64,000 nt of DNA, taken from NCBI GenBank assembly GCA_028551475.1, contig CM052360.1:20990682-21054681 (forward strand). The letters run 5' to 3'. Under the pieces are notes generated by a model. The model saw nothing but the letters and a program-made list of their open reading frames with translations. It was not told where the DNA came from and ran no database searches. Shown here in pieces: positions 11,111-21,829 of the stretch. How positions within the stretch are numbered: the first letter of the stretch is position 1; each line of letters opens with the position of its first letter. Both the position numbers and the translations under genes were made by a program. The stretch is from Casuarina equisetifolia (taxonomy: Eukaryota > Streptophyta > Magnoliopsida > Fagales > Casuarinaceae).

Positions 11111-13250
11111 AATACATTTGCTTAATCAAGATAAAGTTATAAATGGCAACTATCAATAAATCAAGAGATTTTCTCTTATACCTTTTCTTGTACTGCAACA
11201 TTGCCCTTTGGGAGGTTTGGGATTCGAAGAGCCTGGTGACGCTAGTTATAAGTAATTTTTATCATAACTTATCTGGCATTTTTTGTTGTTTAGATGTAAG
11301 ACGTGGAAAGGCTTATCGAACAGTTCAAATCCCCAATCCAAGGTTTTTACGAGCTGTGTTCCAGTGGGTGGCGTCCCGTGCCAATGGAAACGCGGTCAGT
11401 GGTTGAATAATCACGCCGATGCTTAGAGTTTTCCATATTGTGGGGGTATGAAAAGATGGAGCACCAAAAAATGGGGTTATTCTCTTTTGTAGTTGTCGTT
11501 TTATTTCTTGTCTTTTTTTTTTGGGGGGGGGGGGTTTAGAAAAAGCAGGATTTCCTTGTTTGCACACGGGGCCTTGTTGTTCTTGTCTTGCAATCACCAT
11601 TTTCTCTCAAGGAGAAATCATACTAACAGAAAACTAAAGTAACTCAATATAATAATAACAAGAAAAACACGTAATTTAAAATAAAATAAAAAACCCTTAG
11701 ATTCCACTTATAGAATCTGGTAACTAATTGCTCGAACTGAAAATTTTGACTATGACAATGTACCTAGAATTATTCAAGCCACATATGCCGTAAACATAAC
11801 TTCTAAGGTAATTGATTGGGGTAAGGTACTCACTAAGTATGGCTAAGATCATAGAGGCAAATAAGAATTATGAAAATTACAAAAAGAAGAAGGTTAGAAA
11901 CCTTCAAATCTCACCCAAAATAATATTTTCCTATGAAAATTTGATTGACATATCAACTATTATATTATGAATTTATTTTTGTTTCACTCATATATCGTAA
12001 ATGTGAACTAAAAAATATATTTTAAGAAACTTTGCAATTTTATTTAGTTACTGTAATAATCCATTTCAATTCTTAATTTGATCCTCTAATATAACTTTGA
12101 ATTCCATTTTGACTAAGAATAGTCTTCCAAATAATCCTTGTTCACATACATTTAAAAAATAGATGACTTTTATTTTTAACTTGTGATTGATAGAAATCAC
12201 AATATAAGTTAATTAAAGAGAACTATCGCATCATTCTTTCTACTATAAAAAGTTGATATTGACAAGCTAGTAATTCAATAAAATTCTACTTGTTAATGCC
12301 ACTAATTCAAATTAAATTATACCAATTTACTTCTTTACTAACTAGTGGAAGGTCCATATAAATTGTTTTGTAGTAACTTATAAAAAATTAAGGTAAGTGT
12401 GATCCTTAGTTTGATGAGATCTCTCCAACTCTACGTAATATGACCTTTTATATTAAGCTGAATTACTAGAGTTTTTTTCTTTTTTTCTTTATGTATTTTG
12501 TACTGTAAATTCACTTACTTTATAAAAAAGAATTTGAAAGATTGATTAGATTTCAAAACATACGTCCAAAAAGAACTTTATTCCAAAGTTTAAGATTCCA
12601 TAACTCCAATCCTCATTCCTACTTTTTACTTTTTCTTACAAATTATTTATTAACAAATCAATCATTTATATATAGAAAGATGATAAGCTAAAAATATAAA
12701 ATAGCCATCCTTTTTTATTATATTTCATTACTCTAACTGTATGTAAGTCATGGAAATCAAATTAACGGGCAACGACTATCACATATTAATTTAAGTTTTT
12801 GCTATCATGCTACAAAGATATGTTCTTTTACTTAAAATTGATTGTTAAAAGAAGAAAATATATCCACATATAACAAACATATCCTACTAAAAAATTGACA
12901 ACAACAAAAAACACTAAATACAATCCAAATACACGATAAATTGATCAAAACCTGATGTACCTGTCCATACTTTCCTATTCGAGGTCCATAATAAGCTGAA
13001 AACTCCCGTACTATTGTTTGTGCACGGTGGGGGCTTTTGCTTTGTCTCTACCTTCTATGCCCTCCCACACAACTAAGTCAACATGTTGGCAAATATGGCC
13101 GAAGCATCCCTATATGAGTCGAATATTGGCTTGCCCTACAGCACACAATCCTAGGTTGTCACGACCATTCTTTCAGACATGTGGCGTCCCATTCTAATGG
13201 ACGAATTGGTAGAATGATCATAGTCACTTTTAGAGCTTTTCTCGCTGGAG
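11110..13250 (+). repeat. segmental repeat unit D (paralogous to 55.4-57.2 kb)
   Basis: This block resembles unit C along its length: the TTGCTTAA.CAAGAT...GCAACATTGCCCTTTGG block at 11120-11210, the GCCAATGGAAACGCGG block near 11380, AAAACCCTTAG at 11690, TTGATCAAAACCTGATGTACC at 12940 and GGTGGGGGCTTTTGCTT near 13030. Its left part also matches sequence just upstream of the CBSCBSPB gene (16703-16890). I find no open frame worth calling. Confidence 0.75.
11511..11534 (+). repeat. T-tract followed by a run of 12 G
   Basis: A run of T leads into 12 consecutive G at 11523-11534. A G-run of this length stands out in such AT-rich DNA. It could be real, with quadruplex potential, or an assembly or basecalling artefact. 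Confidence 0.8.
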
Positions 13251-15381
13251 GGCATATTTTGCATAATCCCCAGAGAATGGTGAATTGAATGATCGTAAGC
13301 TGTAATCGGCTGCAAAGGATTTGGTTAGGCTTTGGCTTGAGAGGGTGTTGGTATTTGTTGCGAAGAAAGACCACTTGGAGTGGTCTGTTGGTGTTTTCAC
13401 AAGGAATTGACGACGAGCGGATTCAATGGTATCATATGATCGTAATAAGCAAAGGGCAATAGCCCTGTTTCCACTTGGTTGAATTAGTGGGAAACGTTGC
13501 GGCTCATAAAAGGATTTGCTTTCTTCCTCAAGGTCTACTTTTTGTGAAGAAAATGCTGGTATATGTCGTAAAGGTGGTTATGTCACTGATATCTGCATGG
13601 AGCTTGTGCTAGCACAGATGAAGTGTTAGTAAATATAGTATATGTTTTAATTAATAACATAAACTTTTAGTTATTAGTAACGTTTCAGGATTTCAATAAT
13701 AAGTAACAGAGAAGGTTATCATTCAACATTACTGGAAGTGAAATTGTTAGCATATGTTACAATGCGAAGTTGCCCGGTTAACATGGCCAACAAACAAAAA
13801 CTTGGTTTCACACCTTTTATGTTCTTTTTTTGTTAGTCTAAATGATATATAATATAATTTTATAATGGGAAAATTTTTTTAAAACTGGAATGGTTTATAA
13901 ATGGTAACATTATATAGAGTGACCACAATAATCAGAAGGTAAGTAATTTTTCATGTTCTATTTTATTTAAGACAACATTATCCTTTGGTAAACATTTAAG
14001 TTTTGAAATAATTATTAAGTAGATTCTCTCTTCTTGCAAATTTTTGGGACATCTTAGATGAATTTGCTAAATGTATCTCTTGGTGTTATAACCCAATTAT
14101 TTTTTTATTTTTCTAGGTATCATACATCTTCCTCCTGTTCATGAAGTATCCTTCAAGTTATCTTTTATAATAAATCATCTTGGGCATTTCTTGTGCATTA
14201 CTAAAATTTCTTCTCCCTTTTATAGCTTAATTACCTCTATGAAAAATTGAAACCACTTCCATCTTCTTCTTTTTTTATGAGAATTAAATTGGTTTCCTTA
14301 AGTTATGTAATATACTTCAAGGAGTCTCAATTGTTTTTGGCTTTGAAATTTGAACCTTTGGATCTAATACTAAACTCCTATTTTGGATGATTATTATTAT
14401 AATGCAATGGACACCATATGACAATACATGTCTACTAGTAATATCAACTATTATGTAGTCTATTGTGCAAGAGCTAAGAACCCAAGAGGTCTTGAAGCAA
14501 TATGTGGTCCATCTTGCAATAAAATCATTGGCTTGTATACGAGTATTATTGGGATTTGACTTGTTTCTAAAACTTGCAAAGACTAGACATCACACATTAA
14601 AGTTAGTTGTATAGACACTTGAAATACAAGGAAACAAGCTCAACGACTCTTCAGATTAGATGAAGCTTCAATGATAAATCATTCTGAAATTCTAAAACAT
14701 ATTATTTAAGACAGTGGACAATCAAGAAAAGATATCCAGATCTAACTCCAACATCAACCTTAAGTGGATCTAATTGAAATCTGAAACATGAAAGGGCAAT
14801 AATTATGAAGTGCAATAAATAAATAAATTGATCATTAAAAATGTTGAAAGGATGCTTGTTAGTGAATGAATGGAAGAATAGCATTGTAATAAAAAATAAC
14901 TTTACTGTACAAAAGATGAGTGAACATAAAAACTTATTGTAATTGTGGTTCAATTTCTCATGTCGAACTACTGAATACCCATAATCATTATGCAAGCATG
15001 TTTATCAAACTATCATAAGATAGCCTATTCAAATTCATTCATTGCACAAGCCTCCACAAACCATTCTCTCTATGTACTATTGAAGGCATGAAAAATATTC
15101 ACAAAATTGTAAAATAATATCCAGATATTTCTGAATATCAAATTAAAGTACCAGTGAAGGTTTATACTAGAACAATTTTTTTTAACATTTCATGATTAAT
15201 AATCAGAAATTATTTTTAGATTTTCTTCTAATTGATACTCTAGAGAAATGACAGCATTAAAATTTTTTCTTTTAAAATTTTTAAAAGACGAATAAGTGTT
15301 AATTACTCATCGATTTATATTCATGCATTTATTCATTCTTAAACCAAAGAAAACGATATAAAGATAAAATTTAGGTAACTC
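13251..15381. other. intergenic AT-rich DNA, no gene seen
   Basis: I see nothing that supports a gene. The 97-codon minus-strand frame at 14702-14995 is low-complexity and resembles no family I know. Confidence 0.45.
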
Positions 15382-15755
15382 TTACCCCAGGTAGATTTGG
15401 AGCTTATACATCTTGCATCTGAAAGAGATGTAAAGGACCTTGAGATGGCGGCACTTCATTAGACAACGTATACAATGGGAATTGTTGTATGTGTCTCCAA
15501 GGCGTAAATGAGCGCACTTGAAAGCATCGTGATAATTTCCTTTGGGATACTCAAATAAACACTTCCTGATGGCTAACTGAACACGTAGCCTAAATCGTTG
15601 AGGTTCACCTTTCCGACTGTAGCTTGATGAGCTTTAACGTAAGAAAAAAACGCCCCCGCAGTTTCGTGAGGATCTTTATCTTTCCCTTCAACCAAAATAA
15701 GGATAAGTAATACAATCATTATTGCTATGCATCTCTTTGTATAGTTTGTATTCAT
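15382..15755 (-). pseudogene. frameshifted small Cys-rich secreted peptide gene
   Basis: From the ATG at 15755 the frame starts TKRCIAIMIVLLILILVEG, a signal peptide nearly identical in layout to the intact paralogue at 21358-21684. Homology then jumps to another frame at about 15615. The first frame ends at a stop at 15573-15575, while the paralogous sequence (GEPQRFRLRVQLAIRKCL...) continues in the shifted frame down to a stop at 15382-15384. Several cysteines of the paralogue are missing or replaced (for example R-V where the paralogue has C-I), and the original stop codon is lost. The TATA position is also weaker (TGTATAAGG, 15817-15825, minus). Most likely a decayed duplicate; a sequencing error could explain the frameshift but not the lost cysteines. 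Confidence 0.75.
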
Positions 15756-16971
15756 TGATTTTCCTTTACTTTAGAAACTTTCTGTGTTTAAAGTTTAATT
15801 AAGATTGCGGTTGAACCCTTATACAGACACATTTTCTATAAAGAATCGTCTTATTCTGAGTATAATACGGATTGAAAAAATATTAAACTAAAGTTTATTT
15901 TGATCAAATAAGTATTACTTAATGATTATGAATTTTGGAGATTATGAAGTCTCATACTTAGGTGACTTTACATTAAATGGTGTCTTTTCACCGTAGTCAA
16001 AAGATTGCAAACTATTTTTTAACTAAGGGTTATATTTTTAGAGAACATCAACTATATGACTTGGAGATTTAATTTCAAACCAACAACTAGAGAGGATGAT
16101 GAAAGAACAAGTTGTATATTAACACCTCACATTATGTGTAGAATTCAAACCATCTTGTTACTCATTCAGGATGATGGTTGAGTAGCCCTTTAACCTTCTT
16201 TCTTTTTAATATTCCTTCTTCTTCTTTTTTATGTTTTTTTCTTTCTTTCAAAGTAAAATGTTAATATTTTTTGCAGAGTTAGCCTCAAGATTTTATTTCC
16301 AAATTAGAACGTGCTTGTCATTTTTGCTGTATAAACCATTTCATTATAAGTTGAAAAATGATGTAACTTATGATGAAATGACCATTCAAAATTACTAATT
16401 ACATTCTAAGGCATACAAGTATTTTAGATATTTTAGCATGTTTATCTTATATGCGCCTTTTTTTATTCAGTTTTAATATTAGGAGTTAACATAATTTTGA
16501 ATAATATCATGCTTTTAAAAATTCTTGCAAGGAAATTTTTATTCTAACAATAGTAATTTAGAATATACCCTTTGGTAGTGATCAAATTGAACAAGAGTCA
16601 GGCAACCCTCCTACTACTATATTTCAACAAGCAGCTACTTATACATGACGGCATTTGATAAAATATGCTAAAATGTTGTTTTGTTTGTATTATCTCATGG
16701 TAGTATTTGCTTGATCAAGATGAAGTTATAAATGGTAATAATCGATAAATCAAGTAATTGTCTATTACAATTTTTCTTCTACCGCAACATTGCCCTTTTG
16801 GAAGGCTTTGGTTTCTGAAAGCTTTGTTACGTTAGATATAAGTAATTTTTGTCGTAATTTATCTAACGTTTTTGTTGTTTAGATGTAGCTGTGAAGAGAT
16901 GTTTTGAACGATTCAGAGTATACTAGCGTTGGGTTGTCTCTTTCTCTTGCAGAGTATTCGAATATATTAGA
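15756..16971 (+). promoter_or_regulatory. upstream region of CBSCBSPB, part of repeat unit A
   Basis: The sequence from about 15900 to 16970 has paralogues in unit B (22600-24190) and unit C (53890-55560), and partly in unit D. It supplies the 5' flank and presumably the promoter of CBSCBSPB. Near its right end two imperfect copies of a ~33-bp string follow each other (about 16915-16947 and 16959-16991, both of type TAT.TTAG.CGT.GGGTTG). I cannot assign a specific TATA box. Confidence 0.5.
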
Positions 16972-17035
16972 CGTAGGGTTGCGTTGGCTCTTACTTCCTT
17001 CCACCCTTCTTCACACAGAATTCGAACAGGCGAAG

Positions 17036-18634
17036 ATGAGTAGCCTAGTGGCGCCTTCTGGGCCGAGGAGGAACAGTGCTAGCCATAAACAACGCGGCCC
17101 CTCCACCGTCAAGAAACCCGCGCCCCCTGAGGACGGAAATGCTTCAATGCCCTCTTCACCTCCTGCTCCCCAGTCGTCTGTGGGAGGGGAAAGGACGGTG
17201 AAGGAGCTCAAGTTATCCAAAGCTCTGACCATTCCCGAGGGCACCACTGTTTCCGATGCCTGTCGGCGTATGGCAACTCGCCGTGTCGACGCTGTTCTCT
17301 TGACTGATGCCAATGCCTTGCTTTCTGGAATTGTTACCGATAAGGACATCGCCACGAGGGTAATAGGTTTAAGGCCGGAGCAGACGATAGTGTCCAAAAT
17401 CATGACGCCCAATCCTATTTTTGTTTCTTCGGATTCGCTAGCTATCGAAGCTCTTCTGAAGATGGTTGACGGGAAATTCAGACACCTCCCTGTTGTAGAA
17501 AATGGTGAAGTTATTGCATTGCTAGATATTACAAAGTGTCTTTATGATGCTATATGTAAAATGGAGAAGGCTGCGGAACAGGGTACTGCAATTGCTGCTG
17601 CGGTTGAAGGTGTGACGCGGCAGTGGGGAGCCAATTTCTATGCTCCATATGCATTTATAGAGACACTGAGGGAGCGGATGTTCAAGCCTTCTTTGTCCAC
17701 TATCATCGCTGAAAATACCAAGGTTGCAATTGTATCACCATCAGATCCTGTATACATTGCTGCAAAAAAGATGCGGGAGCTGCAAGTGAACTCGGTTGTT
17801 GCTATGACGGGGAACAACATTCTGGGGATACTTACTTCAAAGGACATCCTTATGCGAGTGGTGTCACAGAACCTCTCTCCTCAGTTGACTCTGGTGGAAA
17901 AGGTAATGACGCCAAATCCTGAATGTGCAACGTTGGATACCACAATTCTTGATGTTCTGCATACAATGCATGATGGGAAGTTTCTTCATCTTCCTGTTTT
18001 AGACAGAGATGGTTCTGTGGCTGCCTGTGTAGATGTTCTCCAGATAACTCATGCCGCAATCTCTATGACAGACAGTGGCTCTGGTGTTTTTAATGACATG
18101 GTGAACTCCATGGTGCTGAAGTTCTGGGACTCGGCACTTGCTTTAGAGCCACCTGATGATTATGACACCCACGGTGAATTGTCTGGAATTATGGCTTCTG
18201 ATGGGTTTGAACAAAGAAAATTTACCTATCCATCTCTGCGCCTTGGAAATTCATTTGCCTTCAAGTTTGAGGATTTTGAGGGCCGTTTTCATCGGGTCAA
18301 TTTTGGTGCTGAGACTTTGGATGAGCTGGTATCTGCTGTTATGCAAAGGATTGGTGCAGCCAATGATGGTGATCGCCCTAAGCTTTTGTATGAAGATGAT
18401 GATGGTGATAAAGTTCTGCTTGCAACTGATGCTGATCTTGTTGCTACTACCAGCCATGCTCGCTTAGCAGGGCATAAGATTTTAAGGTTGCATCTGGACT
18501 TCTCTGAATCAAGCAAGTGTACGACTACGATGGAAAGATCTGGGGGGGCATCCGTTCGTTATGCCATTTTGGCAGGTGCAGTGGTTTTGACAAGCATTGG
18601 TGTGTTGGTCTACTTAAAGCGCTCTAAGATCTGA
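17036..18634 (+). CDS. CBSCBSPB: CBS domain-containing protein with two CBS pairs and PB1 (CBSCBSPB type)
   Basis: A 532-codon frame without introns, close to the usual length of the plant CBSCBSPB family. Order: basic, Pro/Ser-rich N-terminus (1-52); CBS1 about 62-118 (VDAVLLTD..., GIVTDKDIATRVI); CBS2 about 122-178 (IMTPNPIFVSS, GKFRHLPVVENGEV); CBS3 about 228-283 (VNSVVAMTGNN, GILTSKDILMRVV); CBS4 about 289-345 (VMTPNPECATL, GKFLHLPVLDRDG); PB1 about 406-488 (FKFEDFEGRFHRVNF ... LLYEDDDGDKVLL); and a single C-terminal membrane segment about 508-527 (YAILAGAVVLTSIGVLVYL) followed by basic residues. CBS pairs commonly bind adenine nucleotides and PB1 mediates protein contacts, so a tail-anchored regulatory protein is inferred; its partner is unknown. 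The start is the first ATG in frame; the frame stays open upstream to 16904 without another ATG. Base composition is clearly more GC-rich than the flanks. Paralogous segments at 24.2 and 55.5 kb lack this gene. Confidence 0.93.
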   Translation: MSSLVAPSGPRRNSASHKQRGPSTVKKPAPPEDGNASMPSSPPAPQSSVGGERTVKELKLSKALTIPEGTTVSDACRRMATRRVDAVLLTDANALLSGIVTDKDIATRVIGLRPEQTIVSKIMTPNPIFVSSDSLAIEALLKMVDGKFRHLPVVENGEVIALLDITKCLYDAICKMEKAAEQGTAIAAAVEGVTRQWGANFYAPYAFIETLRERMFKPSLSTIIAENTKVAIVSPSDPVYIAAKKMRELQVNSVVAMTGNNILGILTSKDILMRVVSQNLSPQLTLVEKVMTPNPECATLDTTILDVLHTMHDGKFLHLPVLDRDGSVAACVDVLQITHAAISMTDSGSGVFNDMVNSMVLKFWDSALALEPPDDYDTHGELSGIMASDGFEQRKFTYPSLRLGNSFAFKFEDFEGRFHRVNFGAETLDELVSAVMQRIGAANDGDRPKLLYEDDDGDKVLLATDADLVATTSHARLAGHKILRLHLDFSESSKCTTTMERSGGASVRYAILAGAVVLTSIGVLVYLKRSKI

Positions 18635-19014
18635 GGGCACTCAGATTTTATGGAACAAAATACAGTCGGAGCATGAGACTGTTGAAAAATAACGAGTCCA
18701 ACTTACACCCAGAGCATCGCAAAGGGGATAAGTGGAATCGATATTCTTGGGAGTTGTAGTGTAATCGTGACTCAGATTGAGCTTGTTTTGTCAGTGGAAC
18801 CAAACATTCTTGTTTCCCTTTCCAATTAGAGTCCTCGTGTCAGGTGACAGGCGTGAAACGGATGAATAAATCATTGTCGACCTACTACAACGATGCTTTT
18901 TGGTGCAATAGTTATGTTTGGGATGAAATTGTCCCTTGTAACACACTTTCTTGTTTCCCTTTCCAATCACTAAGCGGGGAAAACGCAGCTGTCCCCACGC
19001 CTTCGGTGAAATAT
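18635..19014 (+). other. CBSCBSPB 3' untranslated region
   Basis: This stretch is absent from the paralogous units B and C. It contains AATAAA at 18865-18870, about 230 nt after the stop, a plausible polyadenylation signal. Homology to the other units resumes at about 19014 (ACGTATATCTTATT). Confidence 0.55.
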
Positions 19015-19260
19015 ACGTATATCTTATTCAAAAGGATGAATATGTTATTTCTTATATTGGTATTTTTGATTCGTTCTTTGAAAGTTTAATTCCATATATT
19101 GGTTAATATTATATGAGAGAAATTTTTGTTGAGTGATAGTAACATAGAAATGGTAACATTTGATAGAGCACTCGAGCCGAGTTTGTTAAGAGCATTCTTG
19201 GATGCTTTCCAGTGGGTGGTGTCCCATGCCAACAGAAACGGAGTTGCAAACCAAAATTGA
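19015..19260 (+). repeat. right part of repeat unit A
   Basis: Matches 55560-55810 and 24190-24400: GATGAATAT.TTAT, TTTAATTCCATATATTG, GAAATGG.AACATTTGATAG and CCAGTGGGT. It continues the segmental repeat on the far side of the CBSCBSPB gene. Confidence 0.85.
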
Positions 19261-20370
19261 ATGTTGGGAAGTCCAACCCATAGTTGAAATAGTAGAAGTC
19301 AACGAAGTATGCCACAGTTTTTTTTTTTTTCTCTGTATTTAATGGACTTAGTCCGGGTTAGTTATATTGATAATATAGGTTACCTAAATGTCAAACCTGT
19401 GAAAAAATATATGAGGCAAAACATAAAACCTAAAACCCCACAAAACAAATCCAGCAAGTAGTTGCAAACTATATATAGGATACTAAAATGAGAGACTAGC
19501 ACAGGCACGTAGTCTAGATGATGATATAAAGTAATAAACATAACGAAATTTCTCCTTTATAAAAGATAAAAAAAAATTATGGTGGCCTATAATGTTGTAG
19601 GCCTAACTTATCTTCCCACGAAATTTGTCAATAGCGGGTTGGTAAAGCTCTAAGCGTCTAGAAAACTTGCAATCGTGAAAGTGAGTGCTCAAAACTGACA
19701 AATCCATTTCTTTTTTTGTTTAAAAGTATGCCACATTTGAAACAGGTTCTACGTGACAATCGAATAAAACAAGTATGCTAAATATCAGCCATCGTTAAAG
19801 GACGTGTCAATAGAAACATATTCCCATGATTGATAAGTCGCACTTATGGTTCTAGTAATAGCGAGGTCAATATGCTTGGGATTAGATAAATAACTTGAAC
19901 GAAGATCGAAAACAATAACCATCTAAATTTATTAGATAGAAAAAATAGGAAAAACTAGGGATGTACACAAAGGATATCACACTAAGAAAGCGGTGGCCGA
20001 CTTCCAAAAATTCTCTTACAAAGATGCACATAAAACTTAATAACCATGAGCCACCTTGTAGTGTTTTTTCTTGTCCTATGAATCTTCTTGTTGATTTGTG
20101 CTTGTTCGGTACCCCAAATCCAAAGCATGCACCTGCCTCCCAACTCTTCACCTTTCCACTCTAAACCTTAATCAACGAAATGATTCCAATACCCAAAGAC
20201 TTTTAACTTTCGCATAAACAAGTCCTTTGAAAACGTACAAATCGAAACAAGTTAGAAATCTTTTTTGTTTATTACTTTGGATGGAAGAAGAAAGCTAATA
20301 TCGATCGCTCCATTGATTTTCCCTTGCATCCCCTCTACCCTTTCAATTTGGAAATAGAATCTACTCACAA
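19261..20370. other. intergenic DNA, no gene seen
   Basis: No supported coding sequence. A T-run lies at about 19318-19330. Overlapping frames on both strands at 19882-20164 have no recognisable homology. Confidence 0.45.
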
Positions 20371-20375
20371 CAATT

Positions 20376-21085
20376 TGGTACCAGAGATAGGCTCAGAGTC
20401 AGGAATGGCCAAATTGATTCTTGCTCGTCTCCAATCAGAGTTGGATTGGCAACACGTGGAGGCTGATCGGAAAGTCCAAGAAATGTTGAACTAACAATAA
20501 GAATCAACAGATCAATGCTTCCAAGAATTGATGAAAACCATGTAGCGGCTTTTCCTTGCTGTTAGTGGGAAGAACAAAACTATTGATGGTGCAGCCGGTT
20601 CTAGCTCTAGAGGACAAGGGTCGGGAGGCAAAAACAAGCAAGTAAAAACAAAAGAAGAGGAATGAAACAACTAAGACCCTTCAGGTAACTTTTGGAACCA
20701 AAATCTAAGAAATGAGGACGAATTTAATAAGAATCAACAAGGAGACAATAACTAGTAGAATAGGCAAAACAAGATCCCCTAGGATTTCCCTAAGTTCTTG
20801 AACGGTATTGAACTGATGGGATGGATAAGCTAAGCTCATTAATTTTTCCATTTCGATGACACTCCCGAAGGAGATAAGGCAAACATAGCTACTTGGCATC
20901 TAGAAGATGAGACCCATCTGTGTGAAGTGGCTTTAAAAGCATGCTGGAGAGTAGCCTCCCACCTGGCTTTTGCCCAACAATGAACTTATCTAGTGCTATG
21001 GACCCTTTACTTACTAGGACTACTTCTTGGATCTAATCAAGAATAAACAACCCAGCACAATGGTTGAGTATGAGGTATAGTTTAT
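20376..21085 (+). mobile_element. LTR retrotransposon remnant: PBS-like site and broken gag
   Basis: TGGTACCAGAGATAGG at 20376 resembles the initiator-methionine tRNA primer-binding site typical of plant LTR elements (TGGTATCAGAGC). Downstream, pieces of a Ty3/gypsy-like gag can be read through frameshifts and stops: GWIS..H.FFHFDDTPEGDKANIATWHLEDE at about 20815-20910, and a later PSTMVEYE-like end near 21065. No protease, reverse transcriptase or 3' LTR was seen nearby. It is a dead fragment on the plus strand between units A and B. Confidence 0.65.
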
Positions 21086-21357
21086 GAAGTTACAAGTGAA
21101 GATTCATACTAGAGGAAACAATTTCAGCATTTTACGATGTATACGATGAATATGCAGAAATTATTCTTAGATTTTCTTTATTGATACTCTATAAAAATGA
21201 CAGCGTTAAGGATTTTTCTGTTAAAAATTTCAAAAGAAAAATAATTGTTTATTACACAATATATATTCATGCGTTTATTCATTCTTAAGGCAAAGAAAAC
21301 AACTCTCACAGCAGCAAGATTTGAGGCTTATTTATAGATCTTGCATCTGAAAGACAT

Positions 21358-21684
21358 CTAACGGACCTTGAGACCGTAGCAGCTCTTTAGACAAGGTATA
21401 AAATGGGAATAGCTGGATATTTGTTTAAGGCAAAACCTAGCGCACATGAAAGCAATGTGATAATGATCTAAGAGATACTCATGTAAACACTTCGCAATGG
21501 CTAACTGGATACACAGCTCAAGACGATAAAGTTTCCCTTCCCCACAAACAGCTGCATGACCTTTAACGCAAGAAACAAAAGCCTTGGCCGTTTCGCCGGT
21601 TTCATTAGCTTTGACTTCAACCGAAATAAGGATAAGTAATAAAATTATCCTCACTATGCACCTCTTAGTATATTTTGTAGTCAT
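21358..21684 (-). CDS. small secreted Cys-rich peptide, family unknown
   Basis: A 108-codon frame on the minus strand. Residues 8-26 form a signal peptide (hydrophobic IVRIILLLILISV, likely cut after VKA). The mature part holds eight cysteines at C39, C47, C58, C66, C81, C85, C98 and C102, spaced C-X7-C-X10-C-X7-C-X14-C-X3-C-X12-C-X3-C. The last four match the CX3C...CX3C layout of helical-hairpin peptides, but I cannot assign the whole to a named family. A TATA box lies at 21746-21754. The paralogue at 15382-15755 is broken, which argues that this reading frame was once selected in both. Expected location is the secretory pathway or apoplast; function unknown. Confidence 0.7.
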   Translation of the reverse strand: MTTKYTKRCIVRIILLLILISVEVKANETGETAKAFVSCVKGHAAVCGEGKLYRLELCIQLAIAKCLHEYLLDHYHIAFMCARFCLKQISSYSHFIPCLKSCYGLKVR

Positions 21685-21745
21685 CGATATTCCCTTCTTT
21701 TAGAAACCTTCTGTATTTGAAGTTTAATATAGATTGGGCTTAAAC

Positions 21746-21754
21746 GTTTATATA
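21746..21754 (-). promoter_or_regulatory. TATA box of the Cys-rich peptide gene
   Basis: TATATAAAC read on the minus strand, about 62-70 bp before the ATG at 21684. The equivalent site of the 15.4-kb paralogue reads TGTATAAGG. Confidence 0.55.
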
Positions 21755-21829
21755 CACACATTTTCTCTTAAAATAGTAAATATCTACAAATCATCTTACT
21801 TTGATTATAATGCCAATTGAAAAAATATT

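Noticed and set aside
11323..11340. TTCAAATCC string resembling a tRNA T-loop
   Set aside because: No matching acceptor stem, D-arm or anticodon arm could be found around it.
14702..14995. 97-codon minus-strand open frame
   Set aside because: Hydrophobic low-complexity translation of AT-rich DNA, with no promoter, homologue or domain.
16904..17035. Open frame extending CBSCBSPB upstream by 44 codons
   Set aside because: There is no ATG in the extension, it consists of repeat unit A sequence, and the protein from 17036 already has full family length.
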